This document shows, one piece after another, positions 1-8,636 of a stretch of DNA of 64,000 nt. How positions within the stretch are numbered: the first letter of the stretch is position 1; every line of letters starts with the position of its first letter. The notes beneath the pieces were generated by a model. It was given only the letters and a program-made list of their open reading frames with translations, did not search any database and was not told the origin of the DNA. The position numbers were made by a program, and so were the translations under genes. The stretch comes from Mycolicibacterium porcinum (GTDB lineage: Bacteria; Actinomycetota; Actinomycetes; Mycobacteriales; Mycobacteriaceae): positions 1 through 64,000 of the forward strand of contig MVIG01000024.1 of NCBI GenBank assembly GCA_002086835.1, written 5' to 3'.

Positions 1-91
1 GCGCGGCGGCGCGGGGGGTCGGTCACCCTCGCCCCCCCACGACGACGGACGGAGTGCGATGGCGACGATCGATGACATCTCCGACGGCAGC

Positions 92-1303
92 CTAGGTGAC
101 AGCGCCGGCGGTCTTGAGTTCGATGATGCGATCCCAGTCCAGACCCAGTTCACCCAGGATGTCGTCGGTCTGTTCGGCGAATCCCGGTGCCGGCCCGGTG
201 CTCGGTGCGGTGACGTCGAATTGCACCGGGTTGGCCACCAACTCGAGTTCACCGGCCTGCACCAGGTACTCGTTGGCCCGGATCTGGGCATCCTGTGCCG
301 CCTGCAGGGTGTCCTGCACCGGCGCCCACGGACCGGCCAGCGTGGTGAATCGCTCGCTCCACTCTGGCAAAGTCCGCTTTTTCATCGCCTCGGTGAGGAT
401 CTCGACCGCGTCGGGCGTGTTCTGGGCGAACGATTCGGCGGTCGCGAACCTCGGGTCGTCGATGTACTGCTCGAGGTCCATGTGCCGGCAGACGTCGGCC
501 CAGAACTTGGTCGGCTGCATCATCACGAACGAGATGTAGCGATCGTCCGCTGTCCCGTAGAGACCCACGAGCGGGTTGATCGGCGAGCCGTGCACGCCGG
601 GCGGCGGGGTCACCATCAGTTGGTTCAGATGCTGGGTCAATGCCACGGTGTGGCCCATCGACCACAGGCCGCTGCCCAACAGCGATACGTCCACGATCGA
701 CGGCTCACCGGTGCGCTCACGCTTGAACAGGGCCGCCGCGATTCCGCCGGCCAGGTTGGTCCCCGAGATGGTGTCACCGTAGGCGGGGCCCGGCGGCGCG
801 ATCATTCCCTCCATGCCGGCCGGCGTGATCGTCGCCGCGGTGCCGGCCCGGCACCAGAAGGCGGTCATGTCGTAGCCGCCCTTGACCGACTCCTCGCCGC
901 GCGGGCCGAGGGCGCTGCCGCGGGCGTAGATGATCTTCGGGTTCACCGCGCGGATGTCGTCGACGTCGATGCCGAACTTCTGCCGGTGTCCGGGCAGGAA
1001 GCTGGTCAGGAAGACGTCGGCCTTCTTCGCCAGCTCGAGCAGGACCTCGCGGCCTTCAGGCACCGACATGTCCAGCCCAATGCTGCGCTTGCCGCGGTTG
1101 GCATGCTCGATGTTCGGGTTGGGATCGCCGTCGACGCGCAGCGGCCCGGTCTGGCGCAGCCCACGCTGCGGGTCACCGGTGACGGCGTGCTCGACCTTGA
1201 TGACGTCGGCACCCCACTCCCCCAGCACGGCTCCCGCCGAGGGGACGAATCCGTACATCGCGACCTCGAGAACCCGGATGCCTTGCAGTGGCCCGCCGGT
1301 CAT
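92..1303 (-). CDS. CaiB/BaiF family CoA-transferase
   Basis: This 403-residue protein is a type III (formyl-CoA-transferase-like) enzyme expected to move CoA between carboxylic acids in the cytosol, activating an acid made by the preceding oxidation steps. The N-terminal GIRVLEVA and GADVIKVEH segments are typical of the family. The likely catalytic Asp is D177 in the P-x-Y-G-D-T motif. Length is normal. The ATG overlaps the stop of the upstream aldehyde dehydrogenase by 4 nt, so the two are translationally coupled, which fits aldehyde to acid to acyl-CoA. The substrate is not deducible, and a racemase role (AMACR-like) is the main alternative. Confidence 0.88.
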   Translation of the reverse strand: MTGGPLQGIRVLEVAMYGFVPSAGAVLGEWGADVIKVEHAVTGDPQRGLRQTGPLRVDGDPNPNIEHANRGKRSIGLDMSVPEGREVLLELAKKADVFLTSFLPGHRQKFGIDVDDIRAVNPKIIYARGSALGPRGEESVKGGYDMTAFWCRAGTAATITPAGMEGMIAPPGPAYGDTISGTNLAGGIAAALFKRERTGEPSIVDVSLLGSGLWSMGHTVALTQHLNQLMVTPPPGVHGSPINPLVGLYGTADDRYISFVMMQPTKFWADVCRHMDLEQYIDDPRFATAESFAQNTPDAVEILTEAMKKRTLPEWSERFTTLAGPWAPVQDTLQAAQDAQIRANEYLVQAGELELVANPVQFDVTAPSTGPAPGFAEQTDDILGELGLDWDRIIELKTAGAVT

Positions 1304-2775
1304 GAGACGACCCGCGCAAACGTCTTGGCCTCCATGAACTCTTCGAGTCCGGCGGTGCCCATCTCCCGGCCGATACCCGACTGCTTGTACCCGCCGAACG
1401 GACTGTCGGGACTGAAGTAGTTGCCGCCGTTGATGGAGAAGGTGCCGGTCCGGATCCGGCGGGCCATGGCCAGCGCACGGTCCTCGCTGCCGAACACCGC
1501 GCCCGACAGCCCGTAGATCGAGTTGTTGGCGATGCGCACCGCGTCGTCGTCATCGTCATAGGCGATGACGGCCAGTACCGGTCCGAACACTTCCTCCTGG
1601 GCGATCTCGCTGTCGGGATCGACATCGGACAGCAGGGTCGGTGTGTAGAAGAAGCCGGGGTCGACCTTCTCGCCACCGGTGACCAGCGTGGCGCCGGCCT
1701 CGACGGCACGCTTGACCATGCCGTCGACCTTGTCGCGCTGCTTCTCGCTGATCAGCGGTCCCATGTAGGTCTTGGGATCGGTCGGGTCGCCAAACCGCAC
1801 GTGACTGAAGTTCGTCTTGATCAACTCGACGATCTCGTCCTTGTGCTTGGCCGGCACCAGCAGCCGCGAGGTCAGCGCGCAGCCCTGACCGGCGTGGGTG
1901 ACCATGCTGAAAGCCGAGAACACTGCCGCGGTGTTGAAGTCGGCGTCGTCGAGCACGATCGCTGCGGACTTGCCGCCGAGTTCCAGAAACACCTTCTTCA
2001 AGGTCTCACTGGCGGCGGCCATGATGCGCCGGCCAGTGGGGGTCGAGCCGGTGAAGGTGACCATGTCGACGTCGGGACTTGTGGTGAGCACCGCGCCCAC
2101 CTCGGGGTCGGCGCCCGACAGGACGTTGACGACGCCGGGCGGGATGTCGGTGTGGTTGGCGATCAGTTCGCCGAGCGCCAGTGTGATCAACGGGGTGTCC
2201 GGAGCGGACTTGAGCACGACCGTGCATCCAGCGGCCAGCGCGGGCGCGAGCTTGGCCAGGGCCAGCTGGTTCGGATAGTTGTAGGCGATGATCGCGGCCA
2301 CCACTCCGGCCGCTTCCTTCTCTACCCATCGGTGGTGCTGCATGCCGCGGCTCTCGATGTTCCCGAGATCCTCGGTCAGCGGGTAGGTCTTGAGCAGATC
2401 CGCGTAGTACCGCACGATGTCGATCGGACCGTCCAGCTGCGCGCCGGCGCACAGGGCCGCGGTGGCCCCCACCTCGGTGGTGGTCAGTGCGGCCAGTTCG
2501 TCGCGATGCTCGAGCAGAGCCCGGTGTAGCTGCTCCAGGCAATGGATCCGCAGTTCTGTATTGGTGGACCAGTCGGTGTTGTCGAACGCGTCCCGAGCCG
2601 CGGCCACGGCGGCCTGGGCGTCGGCGACGGTGGCGTCCGGCGCGTAGCCGAACACCTCACCGGTAGCTGGATTGACGGAAGGAAACGTCCGCGGCGTCTC
2701 GCGCAGCTCTCCGCCGATCAACAACTTCCGGTCAGCCCGCTGTTCTTGCGCGATGGTCGGCGCTTCCTGCTGCAT
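1300..2775 (-). CDS. NAD(P)-dependent aldehyde dehydrogenase
   Basis: This 491-residue member of the aldehyde dehydrogenase superfamily oxidises an aldehyde to a carboxylic acid. The general base Glu265 lies in the FLELGGKSA motif and the nucleophile Cys299 in HAGQGC. The FTGST cofactor loop is also present. I chose the second of two adjacent ATGs because the AGGAGG Shine-Dalgarno abuts the first one (2778). It is the first gene of a leftward pair with the CoA-transferase and diverges from the SDR at 3042. A second aldehyde dehydrogenase of the same type lies at 11215-12699. The physiological aldehyde is unknown. Confidence 0.93.
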   Translation of the reverse strand: MQQEAPTIAQEQRADRKLLIGGELRETPRTFPSVNPATGEVFGYAPDATVADAQAAVAAARDAFDNTDWSTNTELRIHCLEQLHRALLEHRDELAALTTTEVGATAALCAGAQLDGPIDIVRYYADLLKTYPLTEDLGNIESRGMQHHRWVEKEAAGVVAAIIAYNYPNQLALAKLAPALAAGCTVVLKSAPDTPLITLALGELIANHTDIPPGVVNVLSGADPEVGAVLTTSPDVDMVTFTGSTPTGRRIMAAASETLKKVFLELGGKSAAIVLDDADFNTAAVFSAFSMVTHAGQGCALTSRLLVPAKHKDEIVELIKTNFSHVRFGDPTDPKTYMGPLISEKQRDKVDGMVKRAVEAGATLVTGGEKVDPGFFYTPTLLSDVDPDSEIAQEEVFGPVLAVIAYDDDDDAVRIANNSIYGLSGAVFGSEDRALAMARRIRTGTFSINGGNYFSPDSPFGGYKQSGIGREMGTAGLEEFMEAKTFARVVS

Positions 2776-2815
2776 CATCCTCCTCAGGCGATTCCCTACT
2801 GTGATGGAAACTGCA

Positions 2816-2854
2816 TTCTCATCACCGGCGAATCATACATTCGCTCGATGAGAA
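2816..2854. promoter_or_regulatory. nested inverted repeat in divergent promoter region
   Basis: Outer arms TTCTCATC (2816-2823) and GATGAGAA (2847-2854) enclose inner arms GCGAAT (2828-2833) and ATTCGC (2839-2844). It lies 41 nt upstream of the aldehyde dehydrogenase start. The left part also holds an ATTCTC half-site (2815-2820) of the GAGAAYnnnRTTCTC motif seen elsewhere in the window. A regulator site is the likely role, but this is inference. Confidence 0.4.
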
Positions 2855-2960
2855 CTCAAGTGAAAGCTAGATCAGCTAGTCATGCCCGGTTCGCTGCACA
2901 TCGGCCGTCCATGCAGGCGGTATGCAGGTTGCGCCCAGATCTTGCGGCGGGAGCCGCTCC

Positions 2961-2975
2961 GAGAGTACGGTTCTC
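2961..2975. promoter_or_regulatory. GAGAAYnnnRTTCTC-type operator upstream of the SDR operon
   Basis: The site reads GAGAGT-ACG-GTTCTC, which matches 11 of the 12 fixed positions of the motif. It ends 66 nt before the SDR start at 3042, a position compatible with repression of the SDR, SDR, ferredoxin, P450 operon. The perfect copy at 63417 lies in front of a TetR gene. Confidence 0.5.
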
Positions 2976-3041
2976 ATAATCGGAAGGATGATTCTTGAGC
3001 CTTGAGAAAGTCCGGCTGCGCCCGGCGACCGGAGAACTGTC

Positions 3042-3743
3042 ATGAAGAATGCCGTCGTCACCGGAGGAGGTTCGGGCATCGGAGCGGCCATCGCTGCCCG
3101 GTTGCGCGCCGACGGCCTCAATGTCGCGATACTCGACCTGCAGCCCACGGATGACGAATTCGCCCACGTCGCCGACGTGACGGACCGGGCCGCCGTCGAC
3201 ACCGCGCTCAACGCGGTTCGCGCCCAACTCGGCCCGATCTCGGTGCTGGTCAACGCCGCCGGTCTGGACTGCTTCAAGCGCTTCACCGACGTCTCGTTCG
3301 AGAAGTGGCAGCAGATCATCGACGTCAACCTCAACGGCGTATTCCATTGCATCCAGGCGGCATTGCCCGACATGCTGGAGGCCGGCTGGGGGCGCATCGT
3401 CAATATCTCGTCGTCGAGCACACATTCGGGCCAGCCCTTCATGTCGCCCTACGTCGCGGCGAAGTCCGCGGTGAATGGCCTGACGAAGAGCCTGGCGCTG
3501 GAACTCGGCCCCAGCGGCATCACCGTCAACGCGGTCCCGCCAGGCTTCATCGACACCCCAATGCTGCGCAAGGCCGAAGGCAAGGGCTTCCTCGGCGACA
3601 CCGACAGGCAGATCGAGCAGACCCCGGTGCGGCGGATGGGCAAGCCGGAGGACATCGCCGCCGCCTGCGCCTTCTTCGTCTCCGAAGAGGCGAGCTACAT
3701 CACCGGCCAGATTCTCGGTGTCAACGGCGGCCGGAATACCTGA
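3042..3743 (+). CDS. short-chain dehydrogenase/reductase
   Basis: This classical SDR of 233 residues is a cytosolic NAD(P)-dependent alcohol/ketone oxidoreductase. TGGGSGIG (7-14) binds the cofactor, and NAAG (71-74) and the Ser about 124, Tyr137, Lys141 catalytic set are all present. The C-terminus keeps the usual ASYITGQ-x-NGG segment. It leads a rightward operon with the mycofactocin-type SDR, a ferredoxin and a P450. It may process the P450 product or a beta-hydroxyacyl-CoA. The substrate is unknown. Confidence 0.9.
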   Translation: MKNAVVTGGGSGIGAAIAARLRADGLNVAILDLQPTDDEFAHVADVTDRAAVDTALNAVRAQLGPISVLVNAAGLDCFKRFTDVSFEKWQQIIDVNLNGVFHCIQAALPDMLEAGWGRIVNISSSSTHSGQPFMSPYVAAKSAVNGLTKSLALELGPSGITVNAVPPGFIDTPMLRKAEGKGFLGDTDRQIEQTPVRRMGKPEDIAAACAFFVSEEASYITGQILGVNGGRNT

Positions 3744-3785
3744 CGCGCAGGCGCACCCGAAACATCATTGAACGAAAGGACAATC

Positions 3786-4661
3786 GTGGGAAACAGCGGA
3801 GACGGCCGGGTTGCCGGAAAAGTCGCATTCATCACCGGCGCCGCACGCGGTCAGGGCCGCAGCCACGCGATCCGGCTGGCCGAAGAGGGCGCCGACATCA
3901 TCGCCGTCGACATCTGTAAGAACTACGACACCGTCGGCTACCCGATGGCCACGGCAGAGGATCTCGAAGAGACCAAGAACTACGTCGAGAAGACCGGCCG
4001 CCGCATCGTCACCGCCCAGGCCGATGTCCGCAACGAGGCCGAGTTGCGGGCCGCACTGGAGTCCGGGCTCGCGGAGTTCGGCAAGCTCGACATCGTGGTG
4101 GCCCAGGCCGGTATCGCGGCGATGAAGGGCCAGCCCGCGATGCAAGCCTGGACCGACGGCATCAACACCAACTTCGTCGGCACCATCAACGCCATCCAGG
4201 TCGCGCTGCCGCACCTCAAGGAGGGCGCATCGATCATCGCGACCGCATCGGCCGCCGCGCTGATGGACGCGCACAGCAAGCCCAACCCTGGCGCCGATCC
4301 GGGCGGCATGGGCTACATGATCTCCAAGCGGCTCATCTCCGAATACGTGCATGCGCTGGCCACCGAACTGGCCGTGCGCGGCATCCGCGCCAACGTGATC
4401 CACCCCACCAACTGCAACACCAACATGCTGCAGAGCGAGCCGATGTACCGCTCGTTCCGGCCGGACCTGGAGAACCCGACCCGTGCCGACGCCGAGCCGG
4501 TGTTCGGTGTGCAGCAGGCCATGAAGGTCAACTTCATCGAGCCCGAGGACATCAGCAACGCGGTGCTGTGGCTGGCCTCCGACGAGGCCCGTTACGTCAC
4601 CGGAATGCAGCTGCGGGTCGACGCCGGCGGCTACCTCAAGTGGTACGACTACCACGTCTGA
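3786..4661 (+). CDS. mycofactocin-coupled SDR (carveol-dehydrogenase type)
   Basis: This 291-residue SDR belongs to the class that holds NAD tightly and passes electrons to mycofactocin. Family marks are TGAARGQGRSHA (17-28), the insertion after VDIC (about 41-60), Tyr177/Lys181, and the RANVIHPTNCNTNM segment. The family oxidises secondary or allylic alcohols, with carveol the named example. I chose GTG at 3786 because AAAGGA ends 5 nt before it; an in-frame TTG at 3768 has no such site. The ferredoxin and P450 downstream suggest it oxidises the alcohol the P450 makes. Its closest relative in the window is 7733-8611. Confidence 0.9.
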   Translation: MGNSGDGRVAGKVAFITGAARGQGRSHAIRLAEEGADIIAVDICKNYDTVGYPMATAEDLEETKNYVEKTGRRIVTAQADVRNEAELRAALESGLAEFGKLDIVVAQAGIAAMKGQPAMQAWTDGINTNFVGTINAIQVALPHLKEGASIIATASAAALMDAHSKPNPGADPGGMGYMISKRLISEYVHALATELAVRGIRANVIHPTNCNTNMLQSEPMYRSFRPDLENPTRADAEPVFGVQQAMKVNFIEPEDISNAVLWLASDEARYVTGMQLRVDAGGYLKWYDYHV

Positions 4662-4694
4662 TCCACACTGAGTGATTCGAAAGGAGTTGTCGTA

Positions 4695-4889
4695 GTGAAG
4701 GTTTCGGTCGATGCCAGCCGTTGCCAGGGACACACCCTGTGCTCGATGATCGCGCCCGACTCGTTCGTTCTCGACGACGTCGATGGTCACGCGTCACCGG
4801 TTTCGGACGTGGTACCCGCGGATCAGGAGGACACGGTCCGCGAGGCCGCGCACTCCTGCCCCGAGCAAGCCATCGTCATCGAAGATTGA
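4695..4889 (+). CDS. small ferredoxin partner of a P450
   Basis: This 64-residue ferredoxin of the mycobacterial P450-associated type probably carries a [3Fe-4S] cluster. The ligand pattern is C-Q-G-H-T-L-C near the N-terminus and a late C-P. The variable position that replaces the fourth Cys is His here. It starts at GTG behind GAAAGGAG and lies 30 nt upstream of the P450 it most likely feeds. It acts in the cytosol as a one-electron carrier from a ferredoxin reductase that is not next to it. Confidence 0.9.
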   Translation: MKVSVDASRCQGHTLCSMIAPDSFVLDDVDGHASPVSDVVPADQEDTVREAAHSCPEQAIVIED

Positions 4890-4919
4890 CGCAGACCGAA
4901 TACCAAGGGAGACAACGCC

Positions 4920-6284
4920 GTGAGTATCGACCGTGATGTCGTTACCGACGACGACCGCAAGAAGAACAAGTACCACTTCGACCGGCACACACCGGAGTAC
5001 CGGCTGCAGTTCGAGAAGATCACCGAGGAGATGCAGTCCCGGTGCCCGATGGCCTGGACCGACGCCTACAACGGGCACTGGGTGGCCGCCGACAGCAAGC
5101 ATGTCTTCGAGCTGGCCCGCTGCCCCGTCGTCTCGAATCATCACGACATCAGCGGGGAGACGCCTTACCAGGGCATCACCATCCCCAAGGCCAGCCGCGC
5201 CACCGTCGTTCGCGGCGGCATCCTGGAGATGGACGAACCAGAGCACAGCGCCTACCGCGGCGCCCTGAATCCGTATCTGTCGCCGGCCGCGATCAAGCGG
5301 TGGGTGCCCTTCGTCGACGAGATCACCCGGGCCGCGCTCGACGAGCACATCGAGTCGGGCGAGATCGACTTCGTCGAGCATCTGGCCAACGTGGTGCCCG
5401 CGGTGTTCACCCTGGCCATGATGGGCATCGAGCTCAAGAAGTGGAATGTGTACAGCGAGCCCACCCACGCCTCGGTGTACACCCCCGAACACTCCCCCGA
5501 TCGCGAGAAGATCAACGAGCAGCATCGCGAGATGGGCATCGACATCATCAACAACATGATGGAGATCCGGGAAACCCCGCGGCCCGGGCTGGTCAACGCG
5601 ATGCTGCAGTTGCGCATCGACGGTGAACCGGCACCGGACATGGAGATCCTCGGGAATCTGGGTCTGGTGATCGGCGGCGGGTTCGACACCACGACCGCCC
5701 TCACCGCCCATGCTCTGGAATGGCTGGGCGAGCACCCCGATGAACGCACCCGACTGAGCAACGAACGCGCCACCCTGCTCGACCCGGCCACCGAGGAGTT
5801 CCTGCGCTTCTTCACGCCCGCACCCGGGGACGGACGCACGTTCTCCGAGGACGTCGAGGTCGAGGGTCAGCAGTTCAAGCAGTACGAGCGACTGTGGCTG
5901 TCCTGGGCGATGGCCAACCGCGACCCGTCGGTGTTCGAGAAGCCAAACGAGATCATCCTGGACCGGAAGGGCAACCGGCACTTCAGCTTCGGGATCGGGG
6001 TACACCGGTGCGTTGGGTCGAACGTGGCCCGGACGGTGTTCAAGTCGATGCTCACGGCGGTGCTCGACCGGATGCCGGACTACGTGTGCGACCCCGAGGG
6101 CACCGTGCACTACGACACGATCGGCGTCATCCAGGGCATGCGGAACCTTCCGGCCCGGTTCACCCCGGGCAAGAAACAGGGCCCCGGCCTGGACGAAACC
6201 CTGGAGAAGTTGCAGCGCATCTGCAATGAGCAGGAGCTGGCCCGGCCGATCACCGAGCGCAAGGAAGCCGCCGTCATCGACTGA
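4920..6284 (+). CDS. cytochrome P450
   Basis: This 454-residue bacterial class I P450 is a monooxygenase. The heme thiolate is Cys364 in FSFGIGVHRCVG. The I-helix reads GGGFDTTT with the Asp-Thr pair needed for O2 activation, and the ExxR motif is EFLR. It has about 40 extra C-terminal residues rich in charge compared with the other P450s here. It is last in an operon with its ferredoxin and two SDRs, so hydroxylation followed by alcohol oxidation is the natural reading. The substrate is not deducible. Confidence 0.94.
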   Translation: MSIDRDVVTDDDRKKNKYHFDRHTPEYRLQFEKITEEMQSRCPMAWTDAYNGHWVAADSKHVFELARCPVVSNHHDISGETPYQGITIPKASRATVVRGGILEMDEPEHSAYRGALNPYLSPAAIKRWVPFVDEITRAALDEHIESGEIDFVEHLANVVPAVFTLAMMGIELKKWNVYSEPTHASVYTPEHSPDREKINEQHREMGIDIINNMMEIRETPRPGLVNAMLQLRIDGEPAPDMEILGNLGLVIGGGFDTTTALTAHALEWLGEHPDERTRLSNERATLLDPATEEFLRFFTPAPGDGRTFSEDVEVEGQQFKQYERLWLSWAMANRDPSVFEKPNEIILDRKGNRHFSFGIGVHRCVGSNVARTVFKSMLTAVLDRMPDYVCDPEGTVHYDTIGVIQGMRNLPARFTPGKKQGPGLDETLEKLQRICNEQELARPITERKEAAVID

Positions 6285-6402
6285 GGCCGGTTTCGCAAGG
6301 ACGCCTTGTACTTCTGCCGCCTGTTAACCTCGAATGAGGTCGGGTCCGGCAAACGTGCAAGGCGTCGCCTTTTCGGGCGACCAACATGGGGGTTTCCAAC
6401 AC

Positions 6403-6741
6403 GTGATCAAGTCTTCTCTCAAATACATCGCTGCCGCCATCGGCGGGCTGGCGCTGTCGGTTCCGCTGTCGGCGGGGTTGGCGTCGGCCCAACCCGATTT
6501 CAGCGGCGTCGTCAACACGACATGTACCTACGAGCAGGTGATGGCGGCGCTGAACGCACAGCGTCCCGACCTGGCTCAGCAGTTCAACGCCTCCCCGTTC
6601 GCGCAGGGCGCGTTGCGCAACTTCCTGGCCTCCGGGCCTGCCGAGCGTCAGCAGACGGTGGCCCAGCTGCAGGCCAGCCCGGCCGCTCAGGAGTACTTCG
6701 GGCCCATCAACTCGATCGCAGGCAGCTGCAATAGGTACTGA
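6403..6741 (+). CDS. secreted hemophore-related protein
   Basis: This 112-residue exported protein has a clear Sec signal peptide: IKSSLKY, then a hydrophobic run, then AGLASA with probable cleavage before QPDF. The mature part of about 80 residues is helical, ends in Y, and has just two Cys (in TTCTY and GSCNRY) suited to a disulfide. This layout matches the mycobacterial heme-binding (MHB) family of haemophores. I chose GTG at 6403 since the signal peptide begins there; longer in-frame starts only add a non-hydrophobic leader. Heme binding itself is inferred. It seems to be a single gene. Confidence 0.72.
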   Translation: MIKSSLKYIAAAIGGLALSVPLSAGLASAQPDFSGVVNTTCTYEQVMAALNAQRPDLAQQFNASPFAQGALRNFLASGPAERQQTVAQLQASPAAQEYFGPINSIAGSCNRY

Positions 6742-6751
6742 TCTCCGCATC

Positions 6752-6796
6752 GTCACGCCGGAGTGGCCAGGAACTCGGCCGCCACTCCGGCGTGAC
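6752..6796. terminator. strong hairpin between convergent genes
   Basis: A perfect 16-bp stem, GTCACGCCGGAGTGGC paired with its complement at 6781-6796, encloses a 13-nt loop. It lies between the stop of the hemophore-like gene and the stop of the AveC-like gene on the other strand. It therefore probably ends transcription from both sides, although no U-tract follows. Confidence 0.65.
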
Positions 6797-6810
6797 AAGC
6801 GCGGGGCCGG

Positions 6811-7590
6811 CTACTTCGGCTGATTCGGCACCCCCGGGAACAACTGCTCGGTCGGTCCGACGGTCACCCATCCGCCCAGTTTGGTGACCAGATGCGGCGC
6901 GAAGACCGCACCGTAGACCGCGTGGCCGACCACGATGACCGCGATCACCGACACCCCCGCTGACTGCAGCCGGGTCTTGGAGATCTTGTCGGCCCATATC
7001 TCGATGACGTTGCGCCCCTCGGAGTCGGTGCGGCCCAGCAGGTAGGTGAACACCATCATCTGGATGCCCATCGCGATGGCGTCATAGATCGGGTACTGGT
7101 GTTTGGTCCCCTCCCACAGGCCGAGACCCTCGATGACGTAGCCGTAGTAGAACAGGCCGAGCCGCGCCCCGATGATCGCGTTGAAGAACAGCGCCCAGCA
7201 GAACCCGACGGCGAACCCCACCAGCAATAGCGTCTGGGGCCGGCGCCAATTCCACTTTCCGCTCGCCCGGCGCCCCAATGCCGCACCGATGATGGCCGGC
7301 AGCACGAAGTACCCCATGTAGCCGACGGGGACGGCCGACGGCAGCCCGCCCCAGGTCATGTCGAGCGGCCACCACGCCGGCATGCGCGGCAGCGCGGGCG
7401 GAAACTGCGCATACATCGCCCAGTCGTAGGGCGCCTCGATCCAGGAGAACGAGAGCGCCGAGATGCAGAGCAGCAGCAACGGGTGCAGGCGCCCGCGCCG
7501 GCAGCTCAGGTAGATCCCGACCGCCAGGAAGCCCAGTCCGGTGAGATAGGCGAACGTGACACCGGCTTTGATCAGCAGGTCGACGCTCAC
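6811..7590 (-). CDS. AveC-like integral membrane protein (short form)
   Basis: This 259-residue protein has about seven hydrophobic segments, with short loops such as SWIEAPYDWAMY and a conserved-looking FYYGYVIEGLGLWEGTKHQYP region. It resembles the AveC-like family, named after the avermectin spirocyclase/dehydratase, and shares layout with the longer relative at 13575-14705. No catalytic residues are established for the mycobacterial members. Its start overlaps the stop of the 38-residue membrane microprotein by 4 nt. It follows a mycofactocin SDR and P450s, so a membrane step acting on a lipophilic intermediate is possible, but this is inference. Confidence 0.65.
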   Translation of the reverse strand: MSVDLLIKAGVTFAYLTGLGFLAVGIYLSCRRGRLHPLLLLCISALSFSWIEAPYDWAMYAQFPPALPRMPAWWPLDMTWGGLPSAVPVGYMGYFVLPAIIGAALGRRASGKWNWRRPQTLLLVGFAVGFCWALFFNAIIGARLGLFYYGYVIEGLGLWEGTKHQYPIYDAIAMGIQMMVFTYLLGRTDSEGRNVIEIWADKISKTRLQSAGVSVIAVIVVGHAVYGAVFAPHLVTKLGGWVTVGPTEQLFPGVPNQPK

Positions 7591-7703
7591 TTCTCGGTCT
7601 CCGGGGCTGGTGCGCGACGCGCTTCAGGATCGAAATGGAACACCAGACCGACGATCAGAATGATCAGGGCGAACAGGCTGACGAGCATGATGAGGGCGCC
7701 CAC
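7587..7703 (-). CDS. single-pass membrane microprotein (38 aa)
   Basis: The frame encodes GALIMLVSLFALIILIVGLV, one transmembrane helix, then a short charged tail ending in PETEK. GTG at 7703 lies 5 nt after a perfect AGGAGG. The stop overlaps the start of the AveC-like gene as ATGA. The coupling and conserved-looking composition argue for a real gene that helps insert, stabilise or partner the AveC-like protein. I know no assigned function for it. Confidence 0.7.
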   Translation of the reverse strand: MGALIMLVSLFALIILIVGLVFHFDPEARRAPAPETEK

Positions 7704-7732
7704 TACCACCTCCTTGTGATGTCGTGTCCGGG

Positions 7733-8611
7733 CTAGCGGCCCGGCCCGTTGGGCCACTTGAGCAGTGAGCCCGCGTCCACGCGGATCTGCTGTCCGGTGA
7801 TGTACCGGCTGTCGTCGCTGGCGAGGAACACACCGAGGTTCGCCATGTCCTCGGGTTCGATGTACGGAATCGGCATGGCTTGGAAGATGGTGAACAGCGG
7901 CTCGGCATCCGCGCGCGTGGCCTTCTTGCCCTGCTCGGTGAGATCGGGCCGGAACATGGAGTACATGCCGTCGTTCTGCAGCAGATGCGTGTTGCAGTTG
8001 GTGGGGTGAATCGCGTTGACCCTGATCATCTTCGGGGCCAGGTGCAGGCTCATCTCCTCGACGTACTCGATGACGACCCGCTTGCTCCACCCGTAGCCCG
8101 CCCCGCCCGGACCCATGTTGGGGTTGTCGGTGGTACCCCGGATCATGCCGGCGGTCGAGCCGGTGACGATGATCGACGATCCGTCGGGAAGGTGCGGGAC
8201 AGTGACCGCGACGGTGTTCATCACGCCGACGAGGTCGACGTCGGAGGCGTCGACGAACTGCATCGGGTCCGGCTTGCCCATCGCCATCGGCAGGATGCCG
8301 GCGTTGGCAACCACGATGTCGATCTTGCCGAGGTCGGCGATTCCGGCCTCGACCGCGTCGCGCAGTTCGTGGCGCTCGCGGACGTCGGCCACGCGAGCGA
8401 CGACGCGCCGGCCGAGTGCTTTGATCGCCCTTTCGGTTTCGGCGAGGTCGTCGGGAGTGGCCAACGGATAGGGATTGGACGGAATGTCGCGGCAGATGTC
8501 GACCGCGATGATGTCGGCGCCTTCGCGGGCCATCGCGATCGCATGTGCCCGACCTTGCCCGCGGGCGGCTCCGGTGATGAAAGCGACCTTGCCGTCGAGC
8601 TTTCCGGTCAT
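7733..8611 (-). CDS. mycofactocin-coupled SDR
   Basis: This 292-residue dehydrogenase is of the same type as the one at 3786. It has TGAARGQGRAHA (13-24), the VDIC-RDIPSNPYPLATPDD insertion typical of tightly NAD-binding mycofactocin-dependent SDRs, Ser about 152, Tyr173/Lys177, and RVNAIHPTNCNTHLLQ. I chose ATG at 8611; the open frame extends upstream into the P450 gene but lacks SDR character there. It lies between a P450 and the AveC-like pair in one leftward operon, so it likely oxidises a P450-derived alcohol. No mycofactocin biosynthesis genes are in the window. Confidence 0.9.
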   Translation of the reverse strand: MTGKLDGKVAFITGAARGQGRAHAIAMAREGADIIAVDICRDIPSNPYPLATPDDLAETERAIKALGRRVVARVADVRERHELRDAVEAGIADLGKIDIVVANAGILPMAMGKPDPMQFVDASDVDLVGVMNTVAVTVPHLPDGSSIIVTGSTAGMIRGTTDNPNMGPGGAGYGWSKRVVIEYVEEMSLHLAPKMIRVNAIHPTNCNTHLLQNDGMYSMFRPDLTEQGKKATRADAEPLFTIFQAMPIPYIEPEDMANLGVFLASDDSRYITGQQIRVDAGSLLKWPNGPGR

Positions 8612-8636
8612 GTGTGCTCCTACCTGTGCTGGCCGG

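Noticed and set aside
1-78. Open minus-strand frame running off the left edge from ATG at 78
   Set aside because: Only about 25 codons are visible, its GGAG lies directly against the ATG, and there is no recognisable protein sequence. The left edge is best left unassigned.
59-1420. A 453-codon plus-strand frame
   Set aside because: It lies fully opposite the CoA-transferase and aldehyde dehydrogenase genes, is Arg/Gly/His-rich with no domain, and is a shadow frame caused by high GC.
3765-6110. Long minus-strand frames opposite the SDR, ferredoxin and P450 operon
   Set aside because: The opposite strand encodes clear proteins with intact motifs; these frames have no family character and are GC-driven antisense frames.
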